Positions 44,587 through 56,471 of a DNA stretch of 64,000 bases are shown one piece after another. Each line of letters begins with the position of its first letter. Positions within the stretch are counted from its first letter, which is position 1. The translations under genes were made by a program, and so were the position numbers. Below the pieces are notes generated by a model. That model was given only the letters and a program-made list of their open reading frames with translations. It ran no database searches and was not told where the DNA came from. Source of the stretch: Tridacna crocea. Lineage: Eukaryota > Mollusca > Bivalvia > Cardiida > Cardiidae. The stretch is from the NCBI GenBank assembly GCA_943736015.1, contig OX031065.1, positions 50,942,992 through 51,006,991 of the forward strand. Reading direction: 5' to 3'.

Positions 44587-45440
44587 ATTTAATGTTCTGA
44601 TTTCGTTGATAAAAATTTTTTTTTTTTGTTTAACAAAAGGTTTCAGGTTAGTGAACAGATAGAATTACAGTTAGGTCTACGTGACTTTTCATCCGGCAAC
44701 CCTCGGGTGATCCAATGGTCAGAGCTTTCTTTTATATTACCCGATACATTTCCTTAGCGGAAATACGCCGCTTTACCGTTCTTGAAATTGTAAGGCTCCA
44801 CTCAAAAAAGAAAACACGAGTCACACTTTCCCAACGAAATTTTCTTGATACACCTCCGTGACAAATGCATGTAGTGTGTAAGTGTTCTAAATTTTGAACG
44901 TGGTCTACTAAAGTCGTTGGTAATTTTCACAGAAAATAGGAGTCATGTCAGTGTGGTTGTTGGTGTTGTTGCTAATCGATTCACCGGGGGTCGGCATTTA
45001 AGATCATGTGGCTGACAGTACATGGAAACTCCCTGACATGGATGGTGTTACATGTAAATACGAAATCGATCGAGTTGTGAGGAGGACATGGGTTTTTTCG
45101 ATCAACCGTGTCCGTATCTTCTCAATCTGAATACTTGTTATGATTAGAGGAATACTTAATATAAAAATATATCGAAGTATGTCGTCTAAGTTTCTTAGTC
45201 AGTAGTATGTTTACATTAAGTAGTCCAAGAGCAGATTTGCTGTAGGGTAACGCTATTGACCACAGAGCAACCTTTGTCCGATCAATTCACTTTGACCGTT
45301 ATATTCGTGTAAATAGCATAAGGAGTTCATTGCACAAATAACTGAAAGGTGACATTTTGACTTGATTTCATCTAATCAAATTTCGTTTCAGGTTTGTCCT
45401 ACGTACCGGTCATTTTGACACCGTTTTCAAACCTATTTCA
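44587..45440 (-). promoter_or_regulatory. Gene B 5' flank / probable promoter region
   Basis: The flank is homologous to that of gene A in three blocks (44590-44700, 45095-45160, 45220-45440). The stretch between the first two, about 44700-45090, is absent from A and holds the only good TATA-box candidate. Conservation marks the likely regulatory core; no transcription start can be assigned from sequence alone. Confidence 0.5.
44729..44736 (-). promoter_or_regulatory. TATA-box candidate of gene B
   Basis: TATAAAAG on the minus strand, about 145 nt upstream of the gene B ATG, in the segment missing from gene A. Position suits a 5'UTR of about 110 nt. In AT-rich DNA a chance match is possible. 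Confidence 0.3.
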
Positions 45441-45479
45441 GTTGAATGATTCAGGGACCCCTGTTTATTACTGACTGAA

Positions 45480-47690
45480 ACACTAATGTGACGGCAATCA
45501 GTCATTGGAGCGACAGGACTGAGTACCGATCCAGGTATCCATGTAAGATATTGATTGAAACTCTCCTAAAGCAATGATTGCCATCGGTCATTGGAGCGAC
45601 AGAGCTAGATATCAATTCAGGAACCTCTCGGCAATACCAAATGAGAAACTCCATATCAATGATTTCCATCAGGATCGAAGCGGCCGAGCTAGGTATCTAT
45701 TCAGGGATCTATGTGCGTTACCAAATGATATACATGTACTCCTCAAGTAATGATTGTCATCAGCCAGTGGTGCGTTCGAGCTAAGTATCGATTCAGGGAT
45801 GCCTGTGCGTTACTGAATGAGACACTCCTTAAGCAATGATTGCCATCAGTCATTCTAATGGCCGATTTTGGTATCGATTCAAGGATCCACGTTCGTAACC
45901 AATATAAAAACTATCCTTAAGCAGAAAAAGCCACCAAAATTTGAAGCTGCCGAACTGGATATCGATTCAGGGGTTCCTGTCTGTTACCAAATGAGAATTC
46001 CTTAAGCAATTATTGCCATCAACAATTTGAGAGGCCAAGCTAGGTATTGATTCAGGGATCCCTGTGGGTTACCAAATTAGACTCTTCTTATGCAAAAATT
46101 GCCAACTGCCATTGGGGCGTCCGAGCTAAGTATTAATTCAAGAATCCCCGTGCGTTACTGACTGAGACCCTCCATGAACAATAAAAGCCATTAGCCATTG
46201 GAGCAACCTAACCGGATATCGATTCAGGAATCCCAGTGCGTTACCAAATGAGACACTTCTAAAGCTTTGATTGCCATCAGTCATTAGATAGGCCAAGCTA
46301 AGTGTCGATTCCGGAAATCCTATGCGTTACCAGATGAGACACTTTTTAAGCAATGACTGCAATCGGCCATGGGAGCGTTCGAGCTAGGTATCGATCCAAG
46401 GATCCCAATGCGTCACCAAATGAGACACTCCTTAAGCAATAATTGCCATCAACCACTGAAGCGGCTGAGCTAGGTATCGATTCAGAGATCCCAGTGCTTC
46501 ACCAAATGAGATACAGTGCCGAACCAGGTATTGATTCAGGGATGATTGCCATCAGTCATAGTAACCGCCGAAATGGGTATCATTTCAAGGATCCATATTC
46601 GTAACCGTTTTTAAAACTCTCCGTAAACCATGATTGCCATCGGTCATTGTAGCGGCTTAACTGAATATCGATTCAGGAATCCCTGTGAGCTACCAAATAA
46701 GACTCTCCTTATGCAATAACTGCCATCAGTCACCGAAGCGGTCGAGCTAGGTATCGATTCAGGGATTCCTGTGCGTTACCAAATGAGACAATTATTGCCA
46801 TCAGCAATAAGTAATTATTAACATCAGCCATTGGAGCGTCCGAGCTAAGTATTGATTCAGGGATCCCTGTGCGTTACGGACTGAAACAATTCATAAGTAA
46901 TGATTGTCATTAGTTATTGGGGCGGCCTGGTGTCGATTCAGGATTACCTGTGGGTTACACACCGAGACACTCCATAATCAATTGTTGCCGTCAGTCGTTT
47001 GAGTGGTTAAGCTAGGTATCGATTCAGGGATCCTTATGCGTTACTGACTAAATCATATCTTAATCATTAATTGCTTTTAGTCATTGGAGCGGCCGAATTG
47101 GGTATCCATTCAAGGTTCCCTGTTCGTTACCGATTGAAACACTTTTCATCAGTTATTGTGACGGCCGAACATGGTATCGATTCAGGATTCCAAGTGCGTT
47201 ATCGACTGAGACACTCCTTAACTCTTTACCACACGACAAAATTTTACACTGATTCAAATTGAAAGCATTTGCAGACGACAAAATAAAGGTGACTGAAAAA
47301 TTGAAATTTGTTCTGGGAAGGGTAGAAAACACTGTGGGAAAAGGAGAAAATGCTGGCTACCAGCATTTTCTCCTTTTCCTACAGTGTTTTCAAAAGGCTT
47401 CTTTCTCTGGGGCGTCAAAAGTAGGGATTGTGTAGTAATGGTTTAAGGAATGATTGCCATCAGTCATTGGAGTGGCCAAACTAATTATCGATTCAGGGAT
47501 TCCTATGCGTTACCAAATGTTAAATTCCCTAATAAGCAATGATTGCCATCAGTCACTGGAGCGGTCGAGCTGAGTATCGATTCAGGGATTCCTGTGCGTT
47601 ACCTAATGTTAAATTCCCATATAAGCAATGATTGCCATCAGTCATTGGAGCGGCCGAGCTGAGTATCGATTCAGAGTTTCCTATGCGTTA
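45480..47690 (+). repeat. ~87-bp minisatellite
   Basis: About 24 degenerate units of 'caatgattgccatcagtcat', 'tggagcggccgagctaggta', 'tcgattcagggatccctgtg' and 'cgttaccaaatgagacactc'. One PB-1 MITE is nested at 47218. It begins right behind the conserved gene B 5' flank. Confidence 0.85.
47218..47448 (-). mobile_element. PB-1 MITE nested in minisatellite, with readable empty site
   Basis: TTAA at 47218-47221 and 47445-47448. Removing the element and one TTAA restores ACTCCTTAAGGAATGATTG, matching the array's usual ACTCCTTAAGCAATGATTG. This shows directly that TTAA was duplicated. Core is ATGCTGGCTACCAGCAT. Confidence 0.88.
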
Positions 47691-48089
47691 CCAAATGTTA
47701 AATTCTGGACGGAGAAGAGATGGCGCCAATGTACATCACCTTCGGCAGCGTCTTTATAAAAATAAGTGTACGTTGCGTAGTAAAATGGACTTTATATGCA
47801 TATGCTATCTTTTCCTCCGCTTTGAATGTTTCTTTTTTCATGACTCTAAAATTGCAACCGTAAAAGGGAATATCTGAAAAACTTACAAGTAAAAATAAAC
47901 AAATACCACAGAACAAAGACTGTATGGCTAAGGGTATCATATTCTTTGAGAATGTTTATTTCTTCTAATGCTGTTTCAGGTGATAATTTATATTACATAT
48001 CACTTTTCATTTAGATACCGTTGCATAAGAAATTCTCATGTAAGGCCTATTCTGAAATTTTAAAGCTAGATGAAAAGACTTCCTCTTAA

Positions 48090-48258
48090 TCCGTTACCAC
48101 ACAATTATACATTATAATGATCCTGAGAAAGAAGGCTTATGAAAATATTGTCTTTTTCCTTATCAAGGACAACTTTTGTCATCTGCACTACCTTCAATTT
48201 GTACCAAATGCTTTTAACTTTCACCAGACATGAAATCTATCATTTGGTTTAGAGTTGA
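48090..48258 (+). mobile_element. PB-1 MITE remnant
   Basis: Starts TTAATCCGTTACCACACAAT. The hairpin core is deleted, and the end is 'catttggtttagagttg'. Confidence 0.5.
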
Positions 48259-48570
48259 AATAAGAATGTGCCTCAATCAATTTTCATAACAATATTTAGA
48301 ATTGGTTTGTTACATTTATGCTGGGTTATATCCATATAGGCAATGTATTCAAATTTGCCACAGCAGTGTTTTGGATTGGAGTATGTCTACAACAGAACTT
48401 GTACAGTCAAATTTACAGTCCAACTGTCTACAAGAATGACTAAATGCTTCCGTCATTACTATTTGTTGTGTAGCCATTGCTCATCACGTTACATGTACAT
48501 GTATTTCACATGTGCTCTATGCGATCATGAGAGAAAACAAAGGTGTTCTAATTGAGTCTTCCACAAAAGA

Positions 48571-48660
48571 TAAATCGTCGGTTTACTTAAAAAACCTCGC
48601 AACTACAGATTGAAACAAGCTGTATAGTTACGAAGTTTTTTAAGGAAACCGAGGAAATGT
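48571..48660. repeat. Palindrome family M11, decayed
   Basis: 'aatcgtcggtttacttaaaa' with 'gttttttaaggaaaccgagg'. Confidence 0.6.
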
Positions 48661-48839
48661 CGCAATTAAAGTGCTATAATTCCTATTTTAAGGTTGCGAC
48701 GTGCCAGATATATAAATGAAAGACGCGTTTTTCAGGTCTGCAAAAGGTGAACAAAAGCTTCTTCAATCGACTTTGATGCAGTTCAATTTCACCGTAAAAA
48801 TCTATAATGGACTTTGATTGTTCACCAGCCCCTTCCATC

Positions 48840-48876
48840 CCCCCCCCCTCCTCTCAAACCCCCCCCCCCCCCCCCC
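48840..48876. repeat. Poly-C tract
   Basis: C runs with short interruptions. A similar tract is at 17266-17283, inside a C-rich repeat (about 17150-17290) that begins 'ggggggctaggggaggctca'. Confidence 0.85.
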
Positions 48877-48929
48877 GCAATGAGGGGGAGGAAGAGAGAA
48901 GCATGGAATAAATCCAATAGATATATTTT

Positions 48930-49072
48930 GTTTTTTCGTTAAATGATGGAAAATTTATTTCATCGACTAAACATCATCGGTAATATTTTCACGAGCAGCA
49001 GCGCAGCAACTCATTAAAATATTACCGATGACATTCGCTCGATGAAATAAATTTTGATCTTTCGCAAAAAAA
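48930..49072. mobile_element. MITE family M4, hairpin part only
   Basis: 'aaatttatttcatcgactaa' and 'cgatgaaataaattttgatc' arms around 'cgagcagcagcgcagcaac'. Confidence 0.65.
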
Positions 49073-49699
49073 CAAAACAAAACAAATATTCTCTGTATGT
49101 CCCACTTTTCGATCATTTCTCTATAAAACGAACGCATCTCAAAAATCAAAGTACTGAAAGTACTTATAGAAGGTGATGGTAGACATTTGCTACTCGGTTT
49201 TAACACTGGTTCAATTCATTAAACATTTCATTTATCTGATGGTGATAAGTTGATAACATCTTTTTCTCAAGTTCTTGTCATTTTTTTGTAGAGTCTGCTC
49301 AGCAATGACCAGAATACATGTTGATTTTTAACTTTATTTAATTTACATATGGCTTGGGGACTGTAAAAACGCAGAAAATATAGAACATAGAGTTTAACAA
49401 GACAAAATACACAAAAAAGGGTAATGGAACAGGTAATAAAACACAGCCAATATTGAAAAAGAAGACAAAAACGTTCAAGAAGGTTTTCTGAAATGCCTGT
49501 TAAATGAGTAAACAGACTTTGATGAAATTTTCATTAATTATATCTCAATTCAGCACGTTATACCAATTAGTTTAATTGTATTTATTTATTAATCAGTGTA
49601 TAAAGGGAGTGTTGTTACTTAAGTTTCATTTCAACATACATTTTAATTTGAAGGTAGACTAAACATAAGGTGTTATTTATGTTTCGATTACTTTGACTG

Positions 49700-50130
49700 A
49701 AGTGAATCTACCATCTCTATTTGGACCTTTAAAATGGATAAATTATGAAATTTTGTTTGGGTAGGCAAGAAAGCAATCTGGAAAGAGAAGAAAATGCTGG
49801 CTACCAGGCATTTTCTTCCGGTGCGTTAAACGTAAGGATTGTGCGGTAAAGGGTTAGGAGCTCTTCAAAATTGCAGCTCCGCCTTTTCCTTTCCGAGAAT
49901 TAATATCATTGGGACAGGATTCATTCCTTTCTCGCCGCAAATCGTTGTTGATCAGAGAGGATTACATGCAAAAGCAGCCAGTAGCTTGTAAAGACTTGCG
50001 CCGAGCACTAGTAATAGTTTGCTAGCCTGCTGGAAAGGAATTTCAATTTTTGAGTTATCTTTATTTTGTTATCTGCAAGTGCTTTCAATTTGAACCAGTA
50101 TAAAATTTTGTCGTTTGGTAAAGGGTTAAA
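49700..50130. mobile_element. Two PB-1 MITE fragments
   Basis: A decayed piece near 49775-49856 ('gaaaatgctggctaccaggc', 'gtgcggtaaagggttagg') and a right arm at 50040-50130 ('tttgttatctgcaagtgctt' to 'ggtaaagggttaa'). Confidence 0.5.
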
Positions 50131-50637
50131 GATATCTCTCTTTTCAAATACATTTTCCTAGACATACATACAGACAGACAACCGAACTAGAAGTCAAACA
50201 GATAGACGGACGATAAGACACTCTAGCGGACAAGTAGTTAGACATTGCAGACGAGGACGGAAACGATAGTGACCTAGGTTTCATGTTATTTCTTGGAAAT
50301 GTCCACTTGAGATCTCCGAGACAAATTGCTACTCAAAAGAAAGCCCTGCTTTTCAATTTCTTTCTCTCTTCCTAAGTTATTTATTCCTTTAGTTTTGTCA
50401 TAAAAAGGGACAAAAAGACAGACTCAAGGACAAACTGTCTGAAAGCCTGACCAAATGACAAACTGTTTTAGGGCACATCAAATGACGGATTGTCAGCAAA
50501 AGAGACCCAAACCCGGACTGTCATAAATACAGACATAAAATCTAAAGAGACTAAAAAATATCGGAATGCAAAATGAGATGTAGGGAAGAACTGCAAAGAG
50601 TACTTTCCTGGGTCTCACACCAGTACACCAGCACCAT

Positions 50638-50736
50638 TTGGTTTAGCCAATCAGAATTTGTCTTACTTTCAAATTTAGAGAATTCTGGAGAATAAGACCA
50701 AGAATGTTTTTAAGAATGATTGGTGAATTTAGAGCC
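50638..50736. mobile_element. MITE family M5, right half
   Basis: 'ggtttagccaatcagaattt' to 'gaatgattggtgaatttaga'. Left half absent. Confidence 0.6.
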
Positions 50737-51058
50737 TGGTTAAAAGCATTTTGCCTTTTTTTCCCACAAGATTTTTTTTTCTAAAGGTCATGAAAAACTT
50801 GGGATTGTGTGGTAAAGGTTTGATCTTAAATCATTTTATTCTTGGTTTTGTCGTGTTAATGACTGTTTTGTACTTAATTTTAGCTGTACTGAGGCGGACA
50901 GTGCACATATTTCTGCTTTTCAAGACATTTTCTAAGTTCAATCTTTCAACGACAATGGACTTTGTCGGACATGAAAGACTGATGAAGACAGAGGGAGCGA
51001 GGGGGAAAATATGAGAGAAAGAGAGAAAGAAAGAAAATAAAGAGAGAAAGAAACAAAG

Positions 51059-51119
<61 letters not shown>

Positions 51120-51969
51120 GAAAATGAAAAAGAAGAGGCCAGAGCTTGGGATAGGGGCACGACCAGGGCCTTTAAAACATGGCCTTTGCAAACATCGTGA
51201 TAACCCTCATTCCTTACGTTTCAAATGCCTTTTTTCCTACAAACAATTTTTCCTTTCTCCACAATGATCGCTTGTCTGTCAAAGTCAGTATTATTGCGTG
51301 ACAATTCTTGTTAATTAAGTGCTCATTTTTACAAGAAGAAATACGAAGAAAACGTGAGCAACTTCAAACAGATTTTTTTTTCATCGATAGCGGGTAATGT
51401 TCACTTCTTTTGTTCTGTTAGTTTCAACAGTTAGTACCCCCGGGCTACGTCTATCAGCACTCCAGTACGGGCTTCCAGGGCTTAGTGTTTTGATTCTATA
51501 TATAGTTGTTGGGTGAATTTTTTGTATTAATTTTAAAACAGAATTTAAGTATTTGTTTGGTATCAAAGATAGACGGGCGTATATAACTTCTTTCTATCAA
51601 ATCGTTTAATTCGATCAATTTAGTAGAGTTGATAAAGACATGCTGAAATAAAATAAAACATTTATTATTTTTGAATAACTGTTGAGGTATCGACAAACCC
51701 CTGTTTTATTTTCAAAATGAACAAACCGTAGGGTCGTCTTGTAAATTGAGAATAAAACCTGCACAGTTTGCATACTTTTAAGCCTTATACTTGGCATAAA
51801 GTTGAAAGTTGAGCTCCACAAAAGTGGTGTTCCTTTCATTTGGTGAAATGGTCCCCTCCTCTCCCCCTCCTCCTCTCCCTCTCTCCCCTCTTCCCCCCCC
51901 CCTCCTCCTCTCCCCTCCTCCTTTTTTACACCCCATCCTTGAGAGAGAGAGAGAGAGAGAGAGAGCGCG

Positions 51970-53275
51970 CGCAAAGTTTTTAGACCAGTCCAAATTAAAA
52001 GCATTTGCAGATGACAAATAAAATTGGGTACAAATGACAGTATCTGTCTAACCCTTTCCCACACAAACACCATTCCATACTGATAGCATCCGCAGGCAAC
52101 AAACCTGACAGAGACACAGATGACGTGTAGTTTTATTACAGAGTAGAAAACATGTTGGGAAACAGAGAAAATGCTGGTAACCATTATTTCATCCTTTTCC
52201 ACCAATGTTTCAAAAGGCCTCTTCTTCAGGGTCGTGAAAATAAGGGACTGTTTGGTAAAGGGTTAACTCTTTAAACTGGTCCAAATTTAAAGCACTTGCA
52301 GACAACAAATCAAAGGCAACGCAAAAATTGTTCATTGTTTCTAGCAGGGTTAAAAAAAACATTGTGGGAAAAGGAAAAAATGCTGGTGAAAAAAATGCTG
52401 GTTACCAGCATTATCTCCTTTTCCGGCATTGTTTTCAAAAAGCTTCTATCTCAGGGTAAAAAAAAACAGGAATTGTTTGGTGAAGGGTAAAGATTTTGAA
52501 AACAATATGGGAAAAGAACAAAATGCTGGTTACCAACAGTTCTTTCTTTTCCCACAATGTTTTCAAAAGCCTTTTTCTTCAGTCTTCAAACCCAAGAATT
52601 GTGTGGAAAAGAGTTAAACATGTTTCCCCAGCTCTATTCATTCACATTTCGTATGAAAAACATTATGGGAAGAGGACACATTACTCGGTTGAATAATGGT
52701 TTCCCTTGGCACTTTTTTCTTATCTTGTTTATTTTACCCTTTAACCCTTTACCACACAACAAAATTTCAGACCTGTTTGAATCGAAAGCATTTGCAGATG
52801 ATAGTTTCAGTGTGGCTCATATCAAATGCTTCTTCTTTGATAGGGTGGAAAACATTGTGGGAAGGAGAAAATGCTGGTAACCAGCATTTTCTCCGTTTCC
52901 TACAATGTTTTCAAAAGCTTTCTCTTTCAAATTGTTAAGTCATCATTGTGCAGTAAAGGGTCAATCTTCCAAACGCTATTATTTCAAACATCCTGGGCAT
53001 AATTTTTTGCTGAAAAAAATTCTGTTTACCAGGTAAGATAATTTCTTACTGTCAAATTGAAAGCAATTGCAGCAGACAAATATAGGTAATGCCTTAACTC
53101 ATTACTAAACGACAATATTTTAGGCTTATAAATTCAAATTGAAAGTATTTGCAGACGACAAAGTAAAAGTGACTGAAAATTTCAAATTTGTTCATTCTCC
53201 TTTCCTGACAATGTTTTCTAGGGGTTCTTTCACAGGGTCATCAAGAGTAGGAATTGTGTGGTAATGGGTAAAAGG
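51970..53275 (-). mobile_element. Cluster of about six PB-1 MITE copies
   Basis: Reverse-oriented copies or pieces lie at about 51975-52020, 52048-52266, 52263-52490 (sharing the TTAA with the previous one), 52495-52616 (arm lost), 52741-52963 and 53095-53272. One copy holds a duplicated 'aaaaaatgctggt' in its core (near 52378-52402). All point the same way, suggesting local tandem duplication or insertion into each other's TTAA ends. Confidence 0.7.
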
Positions 53276-53399
53276 ATGTAAATAATGTTAAAAAGTAATG
53301 AAAATATTTTGTCGAAAGGAAAAAAGCTTACAACCAGCTTTTTTCTCACATTGCCACAATGTTTCAACTTTCTCATGGTAAGAAAAACCCAGTTTTTTT

Positions 53400-54070
53400 T
53401 TCAAAACCAAAATTTTGACTTTGATATACTTGTGAAATTTGGCCATTCTCCCTCAATTTAATTTTCAGACTCCAAAGTTTGATGCTCATTCAGAAGGTGA
53501 ATTTTGGACATTCTTTAATTTCTCTTTTGTTATTCCAATGGCTGTGATGTTCTGTTGGTCTTTTTGTGGCCTTTTTGGAGACATCTTGCTTACATAACCT
53601 GACCTTTACAGCTATGAAACTTGGCATTCTTGTAAAAACAATTCTGACTGTCACAACGAGCTTTACCACCCCTAAACCACTGTGTGAACACTGTATCATG
53701 GGCCCTTTGTTTCTGTTGCCTCAGTCTCTAACAATTCCATTTTTACAGCCACATAAACTGCCTGTTTCAAAGTCAACTCTTCTTCTAACAATAACGTTCT
53801 CTGAATAATGTTCAATATTCTGTAGCACGCTGACAAAAAACCCACTCAACATATCTAAAATTGTCCCAAACTCACCATGATAATTCACTCAGCAACATTG
53901 ATTCTACCAACTTCTGGTTTACAGTTTCATTTTCACTTTGCATCTTACAATGAAAGGTAAATCGTTCTGCAACAATGAGAGTTTCGGTTTGCAGGGTATT
54001 TTAGATATTAATGGGTCGAAAGTCTTACTATTAAGCCTTTGAGGTATAACAAAGTTACAGAGCATGCTTA
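53400..54070 (-). pseudogene. Ty3/gypsy-type gag fragment, decayed
   Basis: Minus-strand reading with frame changes gives ETLIVAERFTFHCKMQSENETV (typical gag 'xIAERFxFHxRxQ'), then ILNIIQRTLLLEEELTLKQA followed by VAVKMELLE ('IQxxLLxExxLTLxxAxxIAxxME'). A mutated zinc knuckle (CFYKNAKFHSC) comes next. These are the gag order and motifs of gypsy elements of metazoa. Stops and shifts break it in several places; no pol or LTR was found beside it. Confidence 0.68.
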
Positions 54071-55026
54071 AGTCTTAGATCCACATGGAGATAATAAAAG
54101 AATCAGCCGTCATCATCATCGATGCTATTTGCTACATAAGACCACAGAGCTTAGATTAGCTTATTCCTCAGTGCAACTGTCAATGTACGGTCGAAATTGT
54201 TGTATTTTACACAGCGTTTCATATTTGAGGTTATGTGTACTCCATACGGAGGGGTTGAAATATCCTTGTCGCTATTGTTTTAGGGTCCGAATAAAGCAGT
54301 AATCAGCAATTCAACTAAATTGATCATAATCGTTATCTACTTTCGGTTTCTATCCCAGACACGTATGCCATATTATCTCCCGCTAGATGGCAGTCTCAAT
54401 TAATCAAAGTACACATTAACTACTTCCAACTTACGCGTATGAAAGACCTAAAATACTAAAATTGATAGCAAAAGTTCATGGCTGATTCCCATAAAATCGT
54501 GTATCTAAGCATTTCGCATGCAGTTTTAATGTAATGGCATAGTTTTGGGTAATTTTCGAGTGTTTTGGTCTATTTTTCAGTGGTTTTGGGTATTTTAGAG
54601 TGTTTCATCTGAGACGTACTTTACAAACTAGGTCAGGTCAAAGCTGCGGAACGAGACAAATTTTTAAATTTAGAGCGAGTTCTACGAGATTTAACTCTGA
54701 AATTCATTCTTTGTGTGAATGGCATACACTGATTTTTAATCCGCATATTATTTGTACATATCAAATGACAGAAAAGCGTCTGTTCATTGATCTTTGAGAA
54801 CCTATTTTTTTCGAAACTGGGGTGTAATGCGTGCTCGTGTGGAAAACCCCTGTCGGATGGCATAAGAAGGTGATACTGAGTCATCACCTCCTAAACATTT
54901 TGCACTCGATTTTCCATTCCATTTTTAAAGTATCGAAACGAACAGAACTTTATTAGATATATCTTTTTGAGCTAATATTTACAATTCCGATACACCCTTC
55001 GGTCATTTGCTTTTTTTTTTAAAAAC
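54071..55026. other. Intergenic, unassigned
   Basis: Region right of the gag remnant. No exon or repeat was recognised. Confidence 0.5.
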
Positions 55027-55112
55027 TATATTGTCGATTTGCTTCAAAAATCTCGTAACTACAGCTTGTAATAAGCTGTAGTTACGCGGTTTTTGAAGTT
55101 AACCGACGATAT
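55027..55112. repeat. Palindrome family M11
   Basis: 'tattgtcgatttgcttcaaa' with 'tttttgaagttaaccgacga'; centre 'acagcttgtaataagctgt'. Confidence 0.65.
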
Positions 55113-55427
55113 GTAGTATTCAGAAGAATACTAAGCCAGCGGAATGAATATAGATAGATCTGTAGATAAAGGGGCAAGCATCAATTATTCGTACTTTTAA
55201 CTAATACAAAGTAAAGGTAATCACAGCTTCCTAGACATAATATTGTATTATTTTAACCCTATATAAAACAGGTTTTTTTTTTTTTTACTTTTAAACTACC
55301 TCGAGGGGCGAGGGGACCTTTCGAAAACATTTTGGGCAAGGAAAAAATGTTTGTAACAAACTTTCTTCACTTCCCAGAATTTTTCCTATCCTTCCTAACA
55401 GGAATTCCATTATTTGAACCATGTTTA

Positions 55428-55651
55428 GTCCTTTTATAAACGACAAAATTTTAGAACTGGTCCAAATTGAAAGCACTTGCAGACGACAAGATAAATGTAA
55501 CTCATGAATTGAAATTTGTTTCCAGCAGGCTAGAAAACATTGTGGGACAAGGAGAAAATGATTACCAGCATTTTCTCCTTTTCACACAATGTTTTCAGAA
55601 GGCTTCTCTCTCAGGGTCGTAAAAACCAGTGATTGTTTGGTAGAGGGTTAA
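55428..55651 (-). mobile_element. PB-1 MITE
   Basis: Left end 'agtccttttataaacgacaa' is decayed; the right end keeps GGTAGAGGGTTAA (TTAA 55648-55651). Core shortened to 'gaaaatgattaccagcattt'. Confidence 0.65.
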
Positions 55652-55789
55652 TTTGATTTTTGCAAATACTCTGGATCATGGTTTCTTCAACCTTCTGCTG
55701 AAAAGTTAAATAAGACTTTCAAGCCCATGATGAAAAACCCGACAAATGCTATTCTAAACTCATGTTTTGGAAATAAATTCTCCTGATCG

Positions 55790-55854
55790 AACAGTGTAGA
55801 TCAAAGATCAGACAGCACGTTCTGTGCAGTCGGATCTTGATCTACATGTCCGCA
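55790..55854. repeat. P62 palindrome
   Basis: 'cagtgtagatcaaagatcag' with complement 'gatcttgatctaca'; located 320 bp before the calbindin-like start codon. Confidence 0.65.
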
Positions 55855-56175
55855 TAAGGTCATTTAGTTGCGGTTAGCAGCCTCAGAGTTTTAGGCAAAT
55901 CTATCAAAACGGCATAGAAATTTCTCTCACACACACATAAGAAAACAATATTTCACAGAATTCCCAATCAGCTATAGTACAAATGAGTAAAGGGCTCTTC
56001 TATCGGGAAAAGTATTAAACAAGGAGACTGTCAACACCTGTTGCTTCCATCGATCGTTGTCGTCGGTGTGCGCATGCGTGTTGCATTGTTGAACGCTGCA
56101 GACGACAGTAAACTTTAACGGAACACATGACGCTTTGATCAATGTGAGTCAGGACCGGAAAATTTAAACGTTACA
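55855..56175 (+). promoter_or_regulatory. Probable promoter/5'UTR of the calbindin-like gene
   Basis: The 300 bp before the ATG carry no repeat and become richer in CpG ('atcgatcgttgtcgtcggtg', 'gcgcatgcg') than surrounding DNA. No TATA box is obvious. Confidence 0.45.
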
Positions 56176-56323
56176 ATGGCCGAAAAGAGCGAAACCGCGT
56201 CTGAAAAAGTTCCGTGCGAGTCGAAGAATTTCTTGCGGCAGTTTCGAGATTCAAAGACAAGGGAATTTAAGCAAATATCTGCTGCTCAGTTTATGGACGT
56301 TTGGAATCATTATGATACCGACG
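56176..56323 (+). CDS. Calbindin-32/calretinin-like EF-hand protein, first coding exon
   Basis: Encodes 49 residues (MAEKSETASEKVPCESKNFL, then RQFRDSKTREFKQISAAQFM and DVWNHYDTD) before the donor GAC G|gtaagag. The segment xxAxQFMDVWxHYDxDG is the start of the first EF-hand of hexa-EF-hand cytosolic Ca buffers, and resembles arthropod calbindin-32 from memory. The exon stops inside the Ca-binding loop; exon 2 should begin with G(N/S)GYIE. No such exon was found up to 64000, so intron 1 exceeds 7.6 kb or later exons lie outside. The 5' flank has no repeat and is locally less AT-rich, fitting a promoter/5'UTR. The gene lies head-to-head with gene B. Confidence 0.85.
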
Positions 56324-56471
56324 GTAAGAGCTACTATAAGTTACAGAATATTAATGTAACTATTTTTGTCTTTTTTTTTGTTATAAGTAGCACTAGTCGT
56401 AATAGTAGTAGTCTTCGAGTATTAGTATTTTTATAAATCTTATAAATAGCGGATACTTGATTTTTAGGCGT

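Larger units (their letters stand above)
49073..51060. other. Intergenic, unassigned apart from MITE fragments
   Basis: Two PB-1 fragments and an M5 half copy. Repeated 'gacagac' words at 50160-50500. No coding sense. Confidence 0.5.

Noticed and set aside
50831-51160. Ser/Leu-rich frames over CT/GA runs (also 8168-8407, 34479-34718, 51778-52017)
   Set aside because: Translation of dinucleotide microsatellites.
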